Source: Candidatus Albibeggiatoa sp. nov. NOAA
Lineage (GTDB): Bacteria > Pseudomonadota > Gammaproteobacteria > Beggiatoales > Beggiatoaceae
Reading direction: 5' to 3'
DNA length: 64,000 nt
NCBI GenBank assembly: GCA_025800385.1
Contig: JAOXRS010000012.1
Coordinates: forward strand, 1-64,000
The notes beneath the pieces are model-generated. The model was not told the origin of the DNA. It ran no database searches and saw only the letters and a program-made list of their open reading frames with translations. Shown here piece after piece: positions 1 to 11,466 of the stretch. A program made the translations under genes and the position numbers. Within the stretch, counting starts at the first letter, position 1. Each line of letters begins with the position of its first letter.

Positions 1-163
1 AAAATAATATATTTTTGTTTACAAAAGACGCAAAATGAAATATTCCGAACAAATGATAATTATTTTAAAACATGCTTTAGCTGTCCATTTCATCTAAAAA
101 TATTCAGCTTAATTTATGTATAAACAATTACCAAAAAATTCGGAATGTTTTTTAAATTATGGC

Positions 164-2302
164 TTAAAGCTGATATTGCAGTTCAAGGAAATAATGTCGA
201 CCCTCCAACGGCAAATCATTTGGTAACCCCGGCACACCTACTCGATCTGAAAAACTGGTTGGTTCGCGTGCATCTACGTCAAATGCATTGCGTACACCTA
301 AGCTTATGCGCCATTGTTCAGTAGGTGTATAGTGCAAGGTCAAATCTGTTAACCAATAATCATCTATTTGATTTCTTTTATCTAAACGCCCACGTTTACG
401 ATTCATCACCCCATTTAATTGCATATTGACATACCAGTGATGCATAAATTCCCAATCTGTATGTAAATGAAATAAATAATAAGGGACTTGCGCAATTTTT
501 TGCCCTGTACGTTTATTCTTGGTTTCTTGTATTGAAAAATTACCGATGATGTGCCACTGTGGCGAAGGTTGCCAATTCAACTCAATTTCTCCCCCATGAC
601 CACGTTGCGCGTCACTATTAACTGCACTACTTGAAATACCTTCTCGCGAATCAGGACGGAATCGAATTAAATCATCTAATTCAAAATAAAATGTTGTTGC
701 TGTTAAATATAAGTTTGGTGAAACTTGATAATATAAACCAAGTTCCCAAGATTCCATAGTTTCAGGATCAAGATTAGGATTGCCATAAGTGGTAGGGCTA
801 TGTGTGTTATACAATTCATTAAGCGTAGGTGAACGGAAGGCGCGTCCGTATAAAAGTTTAGTCGTCAATTTATCCGTCGTATGCCAGACCAAACCTAGGC
901 GAGGGTTAAGTGTGCCGCCAAAATCAGAATAGTGGTCATAACGTATACCAGATGTTAACTCCCAGTTTTCATTGATATGCCATGTATCTTGTGCAAAGAA
1001 AAACCAATTATTACGTGATTTCTCTGGAATCGCGGTATAAGGTTGTTGACCATCATAGTAATAAAAAGTGTTAGGGTGTAAAGTGCGTGCGCCTGTATAA
1101 GGATCAGCTCCAAAATTGGCCACTTGGTGCATATGAAATGCATCAGCCAAGTGATAGCCTGTGCCAAAATATACTAAATGATTTTCAAACCCACTGTAAA
1201 AATTAGATATTTCAAGACGGAAGTGTTGTTCTCTAAAATCAGGTCGACTGATATAACCATCAGGATATAGGCCACCAAATGCACCTTTTGGGTAAATATA
1301 TAACCAATCTTCTGTTCTGAGTGGGTTTAAATAGTAATAACTGGCTTGCACCGTTGTATCCCAACTATCAGATATAGCATGAGTATACGTGACATCTGCA
1401 AGCAAACGATCTTCTCTAAATGTCGTCTCAGGTGATAATGACTGAGCATAACCCGCACCCGAGCCAATATCTCTACGCCCTTGATAACTTAATCGCCATT
1501 GCCATTCTTCATACTGAACATCTAAGCGAGCATCTAAATGACGCTGGGATAAATTAACGGAGTCAGGGGCATGTGATGCTGTTGTGTTATGAATTTGATC
1601 GTGTAAGGTTTGTACATCTTGCTCAATAATTTTACGATGGCCATCAGTTTCCCCATATTCAACCATGGCTGCAATTTTTACATTGCCAACCTCTGTTCCA
1701 TGCAATGCCCAAACATCTTTTGAACCAAAACTGCCAATACGTGTACCCACTTCAGTACCTTCAATATCTTCAGCCGTTTTAGTAATAATATTAATCACTC
1801 CACTCATTGCATCTGCACCAAACAAAGCAGACCCTGAGCCGCGCATGATTTCAATACGTGCAATGGATTTAACAGGCATACTTCGCCAGTGACGACCACG
1901 ATTACCATCTAAAAAACTATTGGTTGGGACACCATTAATGAGTAGCAAAATATGCGGGTTGGCTTGTGAGTAAATGCCACGCATGATGTACACAGAGTTA
2001 TAGTATGGTGTTTGTGTGACATGTAATCCTGCAACAGACTGTAATATTTCATCAAGGTCATGTGCGCCCATCACTTCAATATCTTCAGCTGTAATTACTG
2101 TGGTCACGGCAGGTGCATCAGATGACAATTGTTTGCTGCCCGATGCAATACTAACCAATGGTACATTCATCAATTCAATTAAAGATAAACCCTTCAGTTG
2201 GTCTAAATTATACTCGGCTTGACGGCCAAAATTGTGGCTATCCGCATTTGCATAAGAAAAGACAAAACTACAGTATAAAGAAGCAAAAAACAGCCTCGAC
2301 AT
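164..2302 (-). CDS. TonB-dependent outer-membrane receptor
   Basis: An outer-membrane gated channel that would import a scarce ligand using energy from TonB/ExbBD. After a signal peptide comes a plug domain containing VTTVITAEDIEVMGAHDLDE, the LLLINGVP segment, and RIEIMRGSGSALFGADAM before INIITKT; all are classic plug motifs of the BtuB/CirA-like group. The rest is a long beta-barrel rich in aromatic residues, and the chain ends in an alternating aromatic strand (FLELQYQL) typical of barrel C-termini. I start at 2302 because an AAAGG ribosome-binding site lies just upstream and the signal peptide begins there; a start at 2341 would add 13 residues before it. The ligand cannot be told from sequence: no cobalamin riboswitch or Fur box was seen upstream. 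A TonB homologue is encoded at 12469. The gene stands alone, facing away from the small ORF at 2831. Confidence 0.9.
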   Translation of the reverse strand: MSRLFFASLYCSFVFSYANADSHNFGRQAEYNLDQLKGLSLIELMNVPLVSIASGSKQLSSDAPAVTTVITAEDIEVMGAHDLDEILQSVAGLHVTQTPYYNSVYIMRGIYSQANPHILLLINGVPTNSFLDGNRGRHWRSMPVKSIARIEIMRGSGSALFGADAMSGVINIITKTAEDIEGTEVGTRIGSFGSKDVWALHGTEVGNVKIAAMVEYGETDGHRKIIEQDVQTLHDQIHNTTASHAPDSVNLSQRHLDARLDVQYEEWQWRLSYQGRRDIGSGAGYAQSLSPETTFREDRLLADVTYTHAISDSWDTTVQASYYYLNPLRTEDWLYIYPKGAFGGLYPDGYISRPDFREQHFRLEISNFYSGFENHLVYFGTGYHLADAFHMHQVANFGADPYTGARTLHPNTFYYYDGQQPYTAIPEKSRNNWFFFAQDTWHINENWELTSGIRYDHYSDFGGTLNPRLGLVWHTTDKLTTKLLYGRAFRSPTLNELYNTHSPTTYGNPNLDPETMESWELGLYYQVSPNLYLTATTFYFELDDLIRFRPDSREGISSSAVNSDAQRGHGGEIELNWQPSPQWHIIGNFSIQETKNKRTGQKIAQVPYYLFHLHTDWEFMHHWYVNMQLNGVMNRKRGRLDKRNQIDDYWLTDLTLHYTPTEQWRISLGVRNAFDVDAREPTSFSDRVGVPGLPNDLPLEGRHYFLELQYQL

Positions 2303-2830
2303 AAAAATACCTTTTTTTAAAATAGTTGTAACGCCAATCAATTTTTTTAATTTATTGTTAATACTTGTATTTATAAATTAGATTTTTACCCAATAGTTTT
2401 AATATCCTAAACTTATAGTTGTTTAAAATATTATATTGAGTATTTTTTTTGGTATCATTATATTAAATAATGCTAATTTATAGCAGCATATATTTTTTAT
2501 ATTTAATTAAATTATTTTCTATACAATAACCACTTCAACCATATGTAATTAATAAAAAATATTTATACATATCAATAGTTATACTTGAATAAGTCAAAAA
2601 TGGTTTTTTTATATGAAAATATATTTTTTTGATAAAAGTATGAATGGTATGAAAAAATAGAATGAATGGCTTTTTATATTGAATTTTATATGGTTATATA
2701 AAAAATAGGGAATTAGGCATTTACTTAGATATAAGCTAAAGTTATTAGATTTATTAGTTTTTGCAAATGACAAATTAATCAGTCATACTAAATAATGTTA
2801 AAAAGCTTATGACTTAAGGAGTACTACTTA
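2303..2830. other. AT-rich intergenic region, no gene seen
   Basis: This very AT-rich gap separates the divergent TonB-dependent receptor and the small ORF at 2831. It must hold the promoters of both. Apart from a candidate promoter at 2761-2789 I see no RNA gene, riboswitch or conserved ORF. Confidence 0.5.
2761..2789 (+). promoter_or_regulatory. candidate sigma70 promoter for the small ORF
   Basis: TTGCAA (2761-2766) and CATACT (2784-2789) are separated by 17 bp and each match four of six consensus bases. They lie about 40 bp ahead of the start codon at 2831. In such AT-rich DNA this could arise by chance. Confidence 0.3.
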
Positions 2831-3016
2831 ATGATAGCAACAATGCTCGCTCTGTTATCTAAATTCTTAGTATTCTTAGGAAAATGGATGACTATGATGA
2901 TGAAAACGTGGCATCATACATTCGCTACAATGAAATCGACTTGGCAGCAGGTAGGAAATGAAATATTCGGTTTAGTTCAGTATGGTATGCACAATATGCT
3001 GGCTTCTTTACGATAG
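2831..3016 (+). CDS. small hydrophobic, cationic Met/Trp-rich protein
   Basis: A 61-residue ORF with a strong ribosome-binding site (AAGGAG at 2816-2821, 9 nt before ATG) and a hairpin with a short T-run just downstream, which together argue for a real transcription unit. The product has nine Met, three Trp, three His and no Cys. It is hydrophobic at residues 2-24 and then amphipathic and net positive. It could be a small membrane-associated protein, a type I toxin-like peptide or a regulator of a neighbouring membrane complex; I recognise no family and assign no function. Confidence 0.45.
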   Translation: MIATMLALLSKFLVFLGKWMTMMMKTWHHTFATMKSTWQQVGNEIFGLVQYGMHNMLASLR

Positions 3017-3059
3017 GAAAAGCTATTTGTATTAGAGGCGAACTTCACTGGTGCAACAT

Positions 3060-3092
3060 AGTGCAGAATAAACTGTATTTCCTGCACTTTTT
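3060..3092 (+). terminator. probable intrinsic terminator after the small ORF
   Basis: A 7-bp perfect stem (AGTGCAG, 3060-3066, with CTGCACT, 3082-3088) is followed by a short T-run. It sits about 45 bp after the stop codon of the 61-residue ORF. Confidence 0.5.
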
Positions 3093-3128
3093 GTAGCTCA
3101 AATACGAGAGAAATTGAGTGTTAAGTGG

Positions 3129-4313
3129 CTATTTTTTTGATGCACCTTTAGTCACTTTAAATTTAGCACTGCCCACACGAATCTCTTTCTGGCTGAGTTG
3201 CAAACGTTCGTTACCAATTTTAATTTCTTGCTCATCTTGTCGCTGTTGACGAATTAACCACCACAGTTTTAATACAGGAATATAGGCAAGAATAAAGATA
3301 ACCACCAACACTAAACCATGCACCCACCAAATACCCAGCCACAGTGGTACATCACCTTTTTCAATCCATTTTTCACCAACATTGAGTAAATTCTGATAAA
3401 TCAAATAGATCAAAATACCTGAGAAAATTTTGGCATATTGACCTTGACGTGGGGTTGTGCGAGAGATGGGGACAGCTAAAATCGCTAGTAAAATAACTGA
3501 AATAGGCAAAGCAATACGCCACTGTAACTCTGCTTGATACGCAAGACCTTCGCGTTGCCACAAATCTAATGTCGGGATTGCTTTATGGTTTTCACCGTGA
3601 TTTTGCTGAGTATGTAATGTGGGGACTTGAATTGTGTGTTGTTCAAACTCAGTAATAACATAATCTAATAAGCCATAGGTATTCTCATAACGATAACCCT
3701 GTTTCAAGATCAACAATAAGTCGCCTTCTTTGATTTCTTGATAAGCCTGATGGGCAACCATGATGACTTGTTTATGTGGTAAGTTTACCTGTATAAACAC
3801 ATTTTGCATCCAGTTGGTTTCAGGGTTAATACTTTGTACGTAAAAAATCCCCTTGCCGTTCTGATATTCTTTAAACTGCCCTTCAGAAATGGTTTGTAGC
3901 TCAGCAACAGAATAGGCTTCTCGCTTGAGTTTATCAATTTGCCCTTCCGCCCACGGTGCAAGAAATAATGATAGACTGGCAATCACCAATGAAAATAACA
4001 CACCTAATAATAAGATAGTTTTACTCGGTACGGGCATCCCACAGGCGGCCATCGCGGTTATTTCATTATCTTTATATAAACGTCCTAATGCGAGTAAGAT
4101 TGCTAAAAAGAAACTCAGAGGCAAAATTATCATCACATCACTGAGTAATTTCATCCCCAGCAATTTCAAAATAAATTCAGCAGGAATAAGCCCCGTAGCA
4201 GCTTGGACTAGGTAAAACATAAAACGATGGCTCATATAAATCAAAATGAGCAGCACGCTTAAAGCAAATAATATGCTAACTATCTCACGGAATAAGTAAC
4301 GGGTAATAACCAA
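3129..4313 (-). CDS. lptF: LPS export ABC transporter permease LptF
   Basis: An inner-membrane permease of the LptB2FG complex, which extracts lipopolysaccharide and feeds it to the LptC-LptA bridge. The N-terminus (VITRYLFREIVSILFALSVL) and the segment RLYKDNEITAMAACGMP, the cytoplasmic coupling region, are typical of the family. The layout is also typical: three N-terminal membrane segments, a periplasmic beta-jellyroll region (about residues 125-265), three C-terminal membrane segments and a charged cytoplasmic tail. At 394 residues it is slightly longer than usual because of that Lys/Gln-rich tail. It is divergent from pepA, the common gammaproteobacterial arrangement, but lptG is not next to it. 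Confidence 0.93.
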   Translation of the reverse strand: MVITRYLFREIVSILFALSVLLILIYMSHRFMFYLVQAATGLIPAEFILKLLGMKLLSDVMIILPLSFFLAILLALGRLYKDNEITAMAACGMPVPSKTILLLGVLFSLVIASLSLFLAPWAEGQIDKLKREAYSVAELQTISEGQFKEYQNGKGIFYVQSINPETNWMQNVFIQVNLPHKQVIMVAHQAYQEIKEGDLLLILKQGYRYENTYGLLDYVITEFEQHTIQVPTLHTQQNHGENHKAIPTLDLWQREGLAYQAELQWRIALPISVILLAILAVPISRTTPRQGQYAKIFSGILIYLIYQNLLNVGEKWIEKGDVPLWLGIWWVHGLVLVVIFILAYIPVLKLWWLIRQQRQDEQEIKIGNERLQLSQKEIRVGSAKFKVTKGASKK

Positions 4314-4497
4314 AAAACCAACTCCAGTGTTAAAACTTATTTATAAGAAATGAATACAATTTAACATATTTGCTAAAATTGTGTATCATTAATCATATAT
4401 ATGCAGTCATTTATACTAAGCCGCAGATACAAAAACACTATTTTCGTCTGCATTAGTGCTTATGTCCAGTGCAACGACAAGTTAAACGGGAAATAAT

Positions 4498-6054
4498 ATG
4501 GAATTCAATATAAAAAGTGGTCATCCTGAGAAGCAAAGAACCGCCTGCGTAGTAGTTGGTATTTATGAGCCTCGTCGTTTGTCCGAAGTGGCCAAGCAGA
4601 TTGACGATGTGAGTGGCGGTCATATCTCTTCTATCTTAAGACGCGGAGACCTAGAAGGTAAAATTGGTCAAACCTTACTATTACACAATGTTCCCGGTAC
4701 GTTAGCAGACCGTGTTTTATTAGTGGGTTGTGGTCGCGAACGTGAATTAGGTGATAATCAATACCGCAAGGTGATTGCACAAGCGATTCGCACCTTACAT
4801 GAAACAGGTTCAATGGAAACCGTATGTTATCTTACTGAGCTTAATGTGCGCGGTCGAGATACTAACTGGCGTATTCGTCATGCCATTGAAACAGCTCAAG
4901 CCACACTATACACGTTTGACCAACTCAAAAGCAAAAAAAATATTACCCGTCGCCCATTGCGCAAAATCGTCTTTACTGTCGCATCACGCCGCGAATTAGG
5001 TTTAGCAGAACAAGCCAATCGTGAATCACAAGCTATTGCTTCAGGTGTTAAGTTAACCAAAGACTTAGCTAACTTGCCTAGTAATATTTGTACCCCCACT
5101 TATTTAGCAGATCGAGCTAAAGCTTTATGCACCTTACATGAATCGGTGAGTTGTGAGATTTTAGAAAAAGGCCAAATGGAAGAGCTGGGAATGCACTCAT
5201 TATTAGCCGTCGCTAAAGGCAGTAATGAAGACCCGAAAATGATTGTGTTGGAATATAAAGGCACGGAAGATAAAAAAGCCGAAGCCCCTGTCGTATTTGT
5301 TGGTAAAGGGGTAACTTTTGATTCTGGTGGTATTTCACTTAAGCCATCCCAAGATATGGATGAAATGAAATATGATATGTCAGGGGCTGCAACGGTATTG
5401 GGTGTGATGTCTGCAGTTGCAGAATTACGTTTACCCATTAACGTAGTGTGCTTGATTCCAACAGTTGAAAATATGCCTAGCGGTCATGCGACTAAACCGG
5501 GAGACATCGTCACTTCTTTATCAGGTCAAACCATTGAAATCTTAAATACAGATGCAGAAGGCCGTTTAATTTTATGCGATGCGTTAACTTACGCTGAACG
5601 TTACAAGCCTGATGCGGTGATTGATATTGCAACGTTGACAGGTGCATGTGTCGTGGCCTTAGGTTCTCATGCACATGGTTTACTCAGTAACCATAATCCA
5701 TTGACTAATGATTTATTAAATGCAGGTCGTTTAGCAGGTGATAAAGCGTGGGAATTACCATTATGGGATGAGTATCAGCCTTCTTTAGATAGTCCATTCG
5801 CGGACATTGCTAATATTAGTGATGGTAGAAGCGCGGGTACAATTACAGCTGCATGTTTCTTGTCTCGTTTCACCAAGAAATATCATTGGGCACATTTGGA
5901 TATTGCAGGCACAGCATGGAAGAGCGCGCCTAAGAAAGAAAAAGGTGCAACAGGCCGCCCTGTACCGTTATTAGTTCAATACTTATTAACGCGTTGTTTC
6001 GAAGACAAACGTATGACACCTACACCGATGTTACCAGAAGAAAGCGATAGCTAA
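4498..6054 (+). CDS. pepA: leucyl aminopeptidase (PepA/cytosol aminopeptidase, M17)
   Basis: A cytoplasmic two-metal aminopeptidase that removes N-terminal residues from peptides; in E. coli PepA also binds DNA. The M17 signature NTDAEGRL is at residues 350-357. The upstream block [10 protein letters not shown] supplies K270 and D275 as metal ligands, and K282 (in ISLKP) and R356 match the catalytic pair known in the E. coli enzyme, with the same numbering. The length of 518 residues is slightly above the usual 500, with a variable tail. The stop codon overlaps the first base of holC (TAATG), so the two are probably translationally coupled. lptF is divergent across 184 bp. Confidence 0.97.
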   Translation: MEFNIKSGHPEKQRTACVVVGIYEPRRLSEVAKQIDDVSGGHISSILRRGDLEGKIGQTLLLHNVPGTLADRVLLVGCGRERELGDNQYRKVIAQAIRTLHETGSMETVCYLTELNVRGRDTNWRIRHAIETAQATLYTFDQLKSKKNITRRPLRKIVFTVASRRELGLAEQANRESQAIASGVKLTKDLANLPSNICTPTYLADRAKALCTLHESVSCEILEKGQMEELGMHSLLAVAKGSNEDPKMIVLEYKGTEDKKAEAPVVFVGKGVTFDSGGISLKPSQDMDEMKYDMSGAATVLGVMSAVAELRLPINVVCLIPTVENMPSGHATKPGDIVTSLSGQTIEILNTDAEGRLILCDALTYAERYKPDAVIDIATLTGACVVALGSHAHGLLSNHNPLTNDLLNAGRLAGDKAWELPLWDEYQPSLDSPFADIANISDGRSAGTITAACFLSRFTKKYHWAHLDIAGTAWKSAPKKEKGATGRPVPLLVQYLLTRCFEDKRMTPTPMLPEESDS

Positions 6055-6482
6055 TGTCTGAACAGCCACAAGTTGATTTTTATATTTTGCAGCAGCCAAC
6101 AGGCGAGCGATTTACATGTCAGCTTGTGGATAAAGTATGGCATCAGGGTTACCAAATTTATATTCATACTCACGGTTTAACCCATGCCAAAAAGTTAGAT
6201 GATATGTTGTGGACATTTAAACAAGATAGTTTTATCCCACACGATCTATATCCTGATGAAGCTGATTCGATTGCGCCGATCAAGATTGGTTACGCTGTAG
6301 ATAGTTATGCACCAGCCGATGTACTCGTCAATTTAGCCGTTGCTGACATTCCTGATTTTTACTCAAACTTTAACCGTGTGGCTGAAATTGTATTCAATAA
6401 TGATGTAGCAAAACAATGGGGACGATTGCGTTATAAGTCTTATAAAGACAAAGGCTTGGATGTAAAAGTACACAACTTATAA
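6054..6482 (+). CDS. holC: DNA polymerase III chi subunit
   Basis: The chi subunit of the replicative clamp-loader assembly, which links the replisome to SSB. The protein is 142 residues, near the usual length. It begins with the family pattern VDFYILQQPTGERFTCQLVD and contains DDMLWTFKQDSFIPHDLY, matching the Rossmann-like chi fold. The start codon overlaps the pepA stop. The pepA-holC pair is conserved in gammaproteobacteria; valS, the usual next gene, is absent here. Confidence 0.92.
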   Translation: MSEQPQVDFYILQQPTGERFTCQLVDKVWHQGYQIYIHTHGLTHAKKLDDMLWTFKQDSFIPHDLYPDEADSIAPIKIGYAVDSYAPADVLVNLAVADIPDFYSNFNRVAEIVFNNDVAKQWGRLRYKSYKDKGLDVKVHNL

Positions 6483-6529
6483 CCCTGTGACTTGAGTTAA
6501 CAACTATCCTTGATCGAAAAGCGTAACTT

Positions 6530-6564
6530 GAAATCCAAACAATCGTTCAATTCGCTTGGATTTC
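6530..6564. terminator. inverted repeat between convergent holC and lipoprotein genes
   Basis: A perfect 9-bp stem (GAAATCCAA, 6530-6538, with TTGGATTTC, 6556-6564) and a 17-nt loop lie between two convergent genes. Its position suggests a bidirectional terminator, though there is no strong T-run on either side. Confidence 0.4.
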
Positions 6565-6577
6565 TTGCTACATATGC

Positions 6578-7078
6578 TTATTTTACTTTATCGATTAAGC
6601 TACCAAATCCCAAATTAACTTGCCCTGAGTAATCATAAGGTACTTGAGGCAACCATTCTGCAAAAAATAAATTACCCTTCAAACCATAATTAAATTCACG
6701 GCTGGCATTATTTCCGATAATACTGTTGCCAAATGAAAGGGCTTGCTCATATAAGCTGGCAAAATTACTAGTGACTTGTAATGTAATAGTTTCAGCGGCA
6801 TTGGCAGGAATGGTGATGGCTTCTTCATTGACTCCAGAGGCAAACACCGCATCGTTAAGAATCAACTCGTAATCTAATTTGCTCAACGGCAGAGGAAAGG
6901 CGTTCGGGTTTTCAATCTTTAATTGTACTTCATAGTTTTGCTTAGAATAACCTGAGCTTAAGAGTTGCAAACCCGATAAACTTACACTGGGATAAGCAAT
7001 GGTTTTTTGTCCTAATTCAGCACATGCCGAAAGTGTAAGTAAGCATATGGAAGCAAGCATCATTTTGTAATAGCGCAT
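6578..7078 (-). CDS. LEA14-like (WHy domain) lipoprotein
   Basis: A predicted lipoprotein of 166 residues. The signal peptide ends in a lipobox (LSAC) with the lipidated cysteine at residue 19. The body follows the pattern of LEA type 2/WHy domains: VSLSGLQLLS, then a YEVQLKIENPNAFPLPL segment, where family members carry a conserved N-P-N, and a YELILND strand. These proteins have a beta-sandwich (FnIII-like) fold and are common, poorly characterised periplasmic lipoproteins in proteobacteria. The gene is convergent with holC and divergent from anmK. No specific partner can be named. Confidence 0.75.
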   Translation of the reverse strand: MRYYKMMLASICLLTLSACAELGQKTIAYPSVSLSGLQLLSSGYSKQNYEVQLKIENPNAFPLPLSKLDYELILNDAVFASGVNEEAITIPANAAETITLQVTSNFASLYEQALSFGNSIIGNNASREFNYGLKGNLFFAEWLPQVPYDYSGQVNLGFGSLIDKVK

Positions 7079-7319
7079 GGATATGTCGTCCTTTTTGAGG
7101 TCAGTGAACTGTTATTTTGATGTGTTGTGCATCAGCAGATAGCCAATGACAACCGAAAATTTATTCAAAAACTGTGACATTTATAGCGTTGATGATGGTT
7201 CTATCTTTTTAGCATATAGCCGTAGAGTACTATACAAAGAACATACGATGATGGTATTTTAAATTGCTGTCACTTACTGAAGGGGCGTATTTACGTCCTT
7301 TTTATTTTAGGGGATTGAT

Positions 7320-8408
7320 ATGAGCTTTTATATCGGACTAATGTCTGGAACAAGTGTTGATGCCATTGATGCTGTATTGGTTCAAATTGATGCGGAGCAT
7401 ACCAAACTCATTGCCAATTACACGCACTTATGGCCTGAACAACTACGAGACACCTTATTAAACTTAAGTCAAAACCCTGAAACAACCATTTCATTACGTG
7501 AGTTTATCGAATTAGATCATGCTGTTGGCCAAGAATTTGCGCAAGCCAGTGCTAACTTAATTAAACATATTCAAATAGATGCAGCTCAAATTACCGCAAT
7601 CGGTTGTGCGGGTCAAACCATTTACCATTCCCCGAATACAGAGTCGGCTTGTACTTATCAACTCGGTGATCCGAATATCATTGCGCAACAGACTCAGATT
7701 CCAACTATCGCCGATTTTCGCCGTCGTGATGTGGCTGCAGGAGGTCAAGGTGCACCGCTTGCGCCCGCATTTCATCAAGCGGTATTCCAACATCCAACTG
7801 AAACCCGCGTCGTGCTAAATTTAGGTGGAATTGCCAATATTACTGTATTGACACCAGATCAAGAGATTATCGGTTTTGATACAGGTACAGGTAATTGTTT
7901 GCTGGATGCGTGGATCAATAAGCACCTAGGTTTAACCCATGATCGAGATGGGGAGTGGGCAAGCAGCGGCGATGTGTCTCAGCCTTTACTCGATGATTTA
8001 TTGCAAGACCCCTATTTTGCATTGCCTGCACCGAAAACCACGGGTCGAGATTACTTTAATATAAATTGGTTAGAACAATACTTGGAACAACATCCATTAC
8101 CCCCGAATACGATTCAAACCACTTTAGCCCAATTAACCATTGATAGCATTGTTCAAGCTATGCAGCCTTATACACCGCAAAGAATGTTGGTCTGCGGCGG
8201 TGGCGTATACAATGACTACTTAATGCATGGCCTGCAAAAACAATTAGAATGTCCTGTCGAATCCACAACCCGTTATGGTGTTGAACCTGATTGGGTAGAA
8301 GCGATGTGTTTTGCATGGTTAGCGCATCAGCGATTACAGCAACAGCCAAATAATTTACCGTCCGTGACAGGGGCACGACAAGCAGTTTCAATGGGTGGGA
8401 TTTATTAA
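7320..8408 (+). CDS. anmK: anhydro-N-acetylmuramic acid kinase
   Basis: A cytoplasmic kinase that hydrolyses and phosphorylates 1,6-anhydro-MurNAc to MurNAc-6-phosphate, part of peptidoglycan recycling. The N-terminal phosphate-binding motif GLMSGTSVDAID, the GQGAPLAPAFH block, LNLGGIANIT and GFDTGTGNCLLD are all family hallmarks. The length (362) is typical. In the first motif the usual Gly after Asp is Ala. An AGGGGA ribosome-binding site precedes the start. ligA follows in the same direction after 89 bp, but the two have unrelated roles. Confidence 0.95.
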   Translation: MSFYIGLMSGTSVDAIDAVLVQIDAEHTKLIANYTHLWPEQLRDTLLNLSQNPETTISLREFIELDHAVGQEFAQASANLIKHIQIDAAQITAIGCAGQTIYHSPNTESACTYQLGDPNIIAQQTQIPTIADFRRRDVAAGGQGAPLAPAFHQAVFQHPTETRVVLNLGGIANITVLTPDQEIIGFDTGTGNCLLDAWINKHLGLTHDRDGEWASSGDVSQPLLDDLLQDPYFALPAPKTTGRDYFNINWLEQYLEQHPLPPNTIQTTLAQLTIDSIVQAMQPYTPQRMLVCGGGVYNDYLMHGLQKQLECPVESTTRYGVEPDWVEAMCFAWLAHQRLQQQPNNLPSVTGARQAVSMGGIY

Positions 8409-8446
8409 GTGTGAACAACGCTAAAAGCTTGTGAATATCTGTCTGA

Positions 8447-10525
<2,079 letters not shown>

Positions 10526-10547
10526 AATTAAGATGAATACTCAGCAT

Positions 10548-10590
10548 AGGTTTATTCTCTTATGATGTGCCCACACAAAGTAATAAGCCT
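10548..10590 (+). terminator. possible terminator hairpin after ligA
   Basis: AGGTTTATT (10548-10556) pairs with AATAAGCCT (10582-10590) through one G-T wobble, with a 25-nt loop. It lies just beyond the ligA stop. There is no T-run, so the call is weak. Confidence 0.3.
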
Positions 10591-10651
10591 GTGTCACTCA
10601 CAATTAATCAAAACCTGATTTTTTCATCGTAATGACGACGAGGAAATAATA

Positions 10652-11257
10652 ATGTCCGACAAGTACACTTTAACAGTTAAAAATGATTCCACTCAAACAG
10701 GTAGCTTTTGTATTTACCAAGAACATCCTGATACCAATGTGGGTAATATTACAACTTTGGCCTGGTTAGCAAAGGCGGCTCACCCCACTACGCGTTTAGA
10801 ATTTGCGTGGGAAATAGACTATGACTTTGTGTGGGCTAAAACCACAGAGTTACGCCCTGGTACAATTGTAAGAACCAGCCAAGCATGGCCAGCTAACTTA
10901 AGCACCAGAAACCAAGTGGACTTTGACTTTACCAACAAGGCTTATACTTTTACCAATCAAAGTCAAGGTGGTTATGAAGATAATTTATATATTAATCAAA
11001 CCCAACGTGTTCGAACCAGTGAAGCTGCTGTGGGTATTGGTATGTCGGGTAAAGGTACATTTTTAGTTGAATCCCAACCCAATATGAAAATTGTGATGAC
11101 ACCAAAACCTACTTACTGGCTAGTATTTGGTCATTTCCAAGAGGGGGAAGTCTTAGATATTGAGACGGTAACAAAAACTGCATGTAAATTAGAATTCAAA
11201 GGCACTACTAATATGGATGTGGTATTAAAGTCAGACAATACGTGGGAAATCAAATAA
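10652..11257 (+). CDS. RhiA-like protein of unknown function
   Basis: A 201-residue soluble protein without a signal peptide, preceded by a good ribosome-binding site (GAGGAA). Its pattern resembles the protein family named after RhiA of Rhizobium leguminosarum: early GSFCIYQEHPD and LAWLAK, then an IDYDFVWAKT segment, AAVGIGMSGKGTF, a TPKPTYWLVFG block and a final DNTWEIK. In Rhizobium, rhiA is an abundant, quorum-sensing-controlled protein of unknown biochemistry. The match is from memory of the consensus, not a search. The gene stands alone, flanked by hairpins on both sides. Confidence 0.6.
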   Translation: MSDKYTLTVKNDSTQTGSFCIYQEHPDTNVGNITTLAWLAKAAHPTTRLEFAWEIDYDFVWAKTTELRPGTIVRTSQAWPANLSTRNQVDFDFTNKAYTFTNQSQGGYEDNLYINQTQRVRTSEAAVGIGMSGKGTFLVESQPNMKIVMTPKPTYWLVFGHFQEGEVLDIETVTKTACKLEFKGTTNMDVVLKSDNTWEIK

Positions 11258-11270
11258 GACGTTGATAACT

Positions 11271-11313
11271 CAACTCTATAATTTGCTGCTAACATGTAGT
11301 TTGTATAGAGTTG
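11271..11313. terminator. long-looped perfect inverted repeat after the RhiA-like gene
   Basis: A perfect 10-bp stem (CAACTCTATA, 11271-11280, with TATAGAGTTG, 11304-11313) and a 23-nt loop start 14 bp after the stop codon. The position suggests a terminator or 3'-end stabiliser; no T-run follows directly. Confidence 0.4.
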
Positions 11314-11466
11314 TAACAGTTAACTTTTATATTTATTAAGCAGAACCTAGTCTAGGAATAGGCGGTGATTCACATAGCAATGCGGTGCGAGGTGAATACA
11401 TCACTTGTTGTCTTATCACAATACCTCTATTATTAGCAGCATGATTGAAAATGAGTGAGGTGCATG

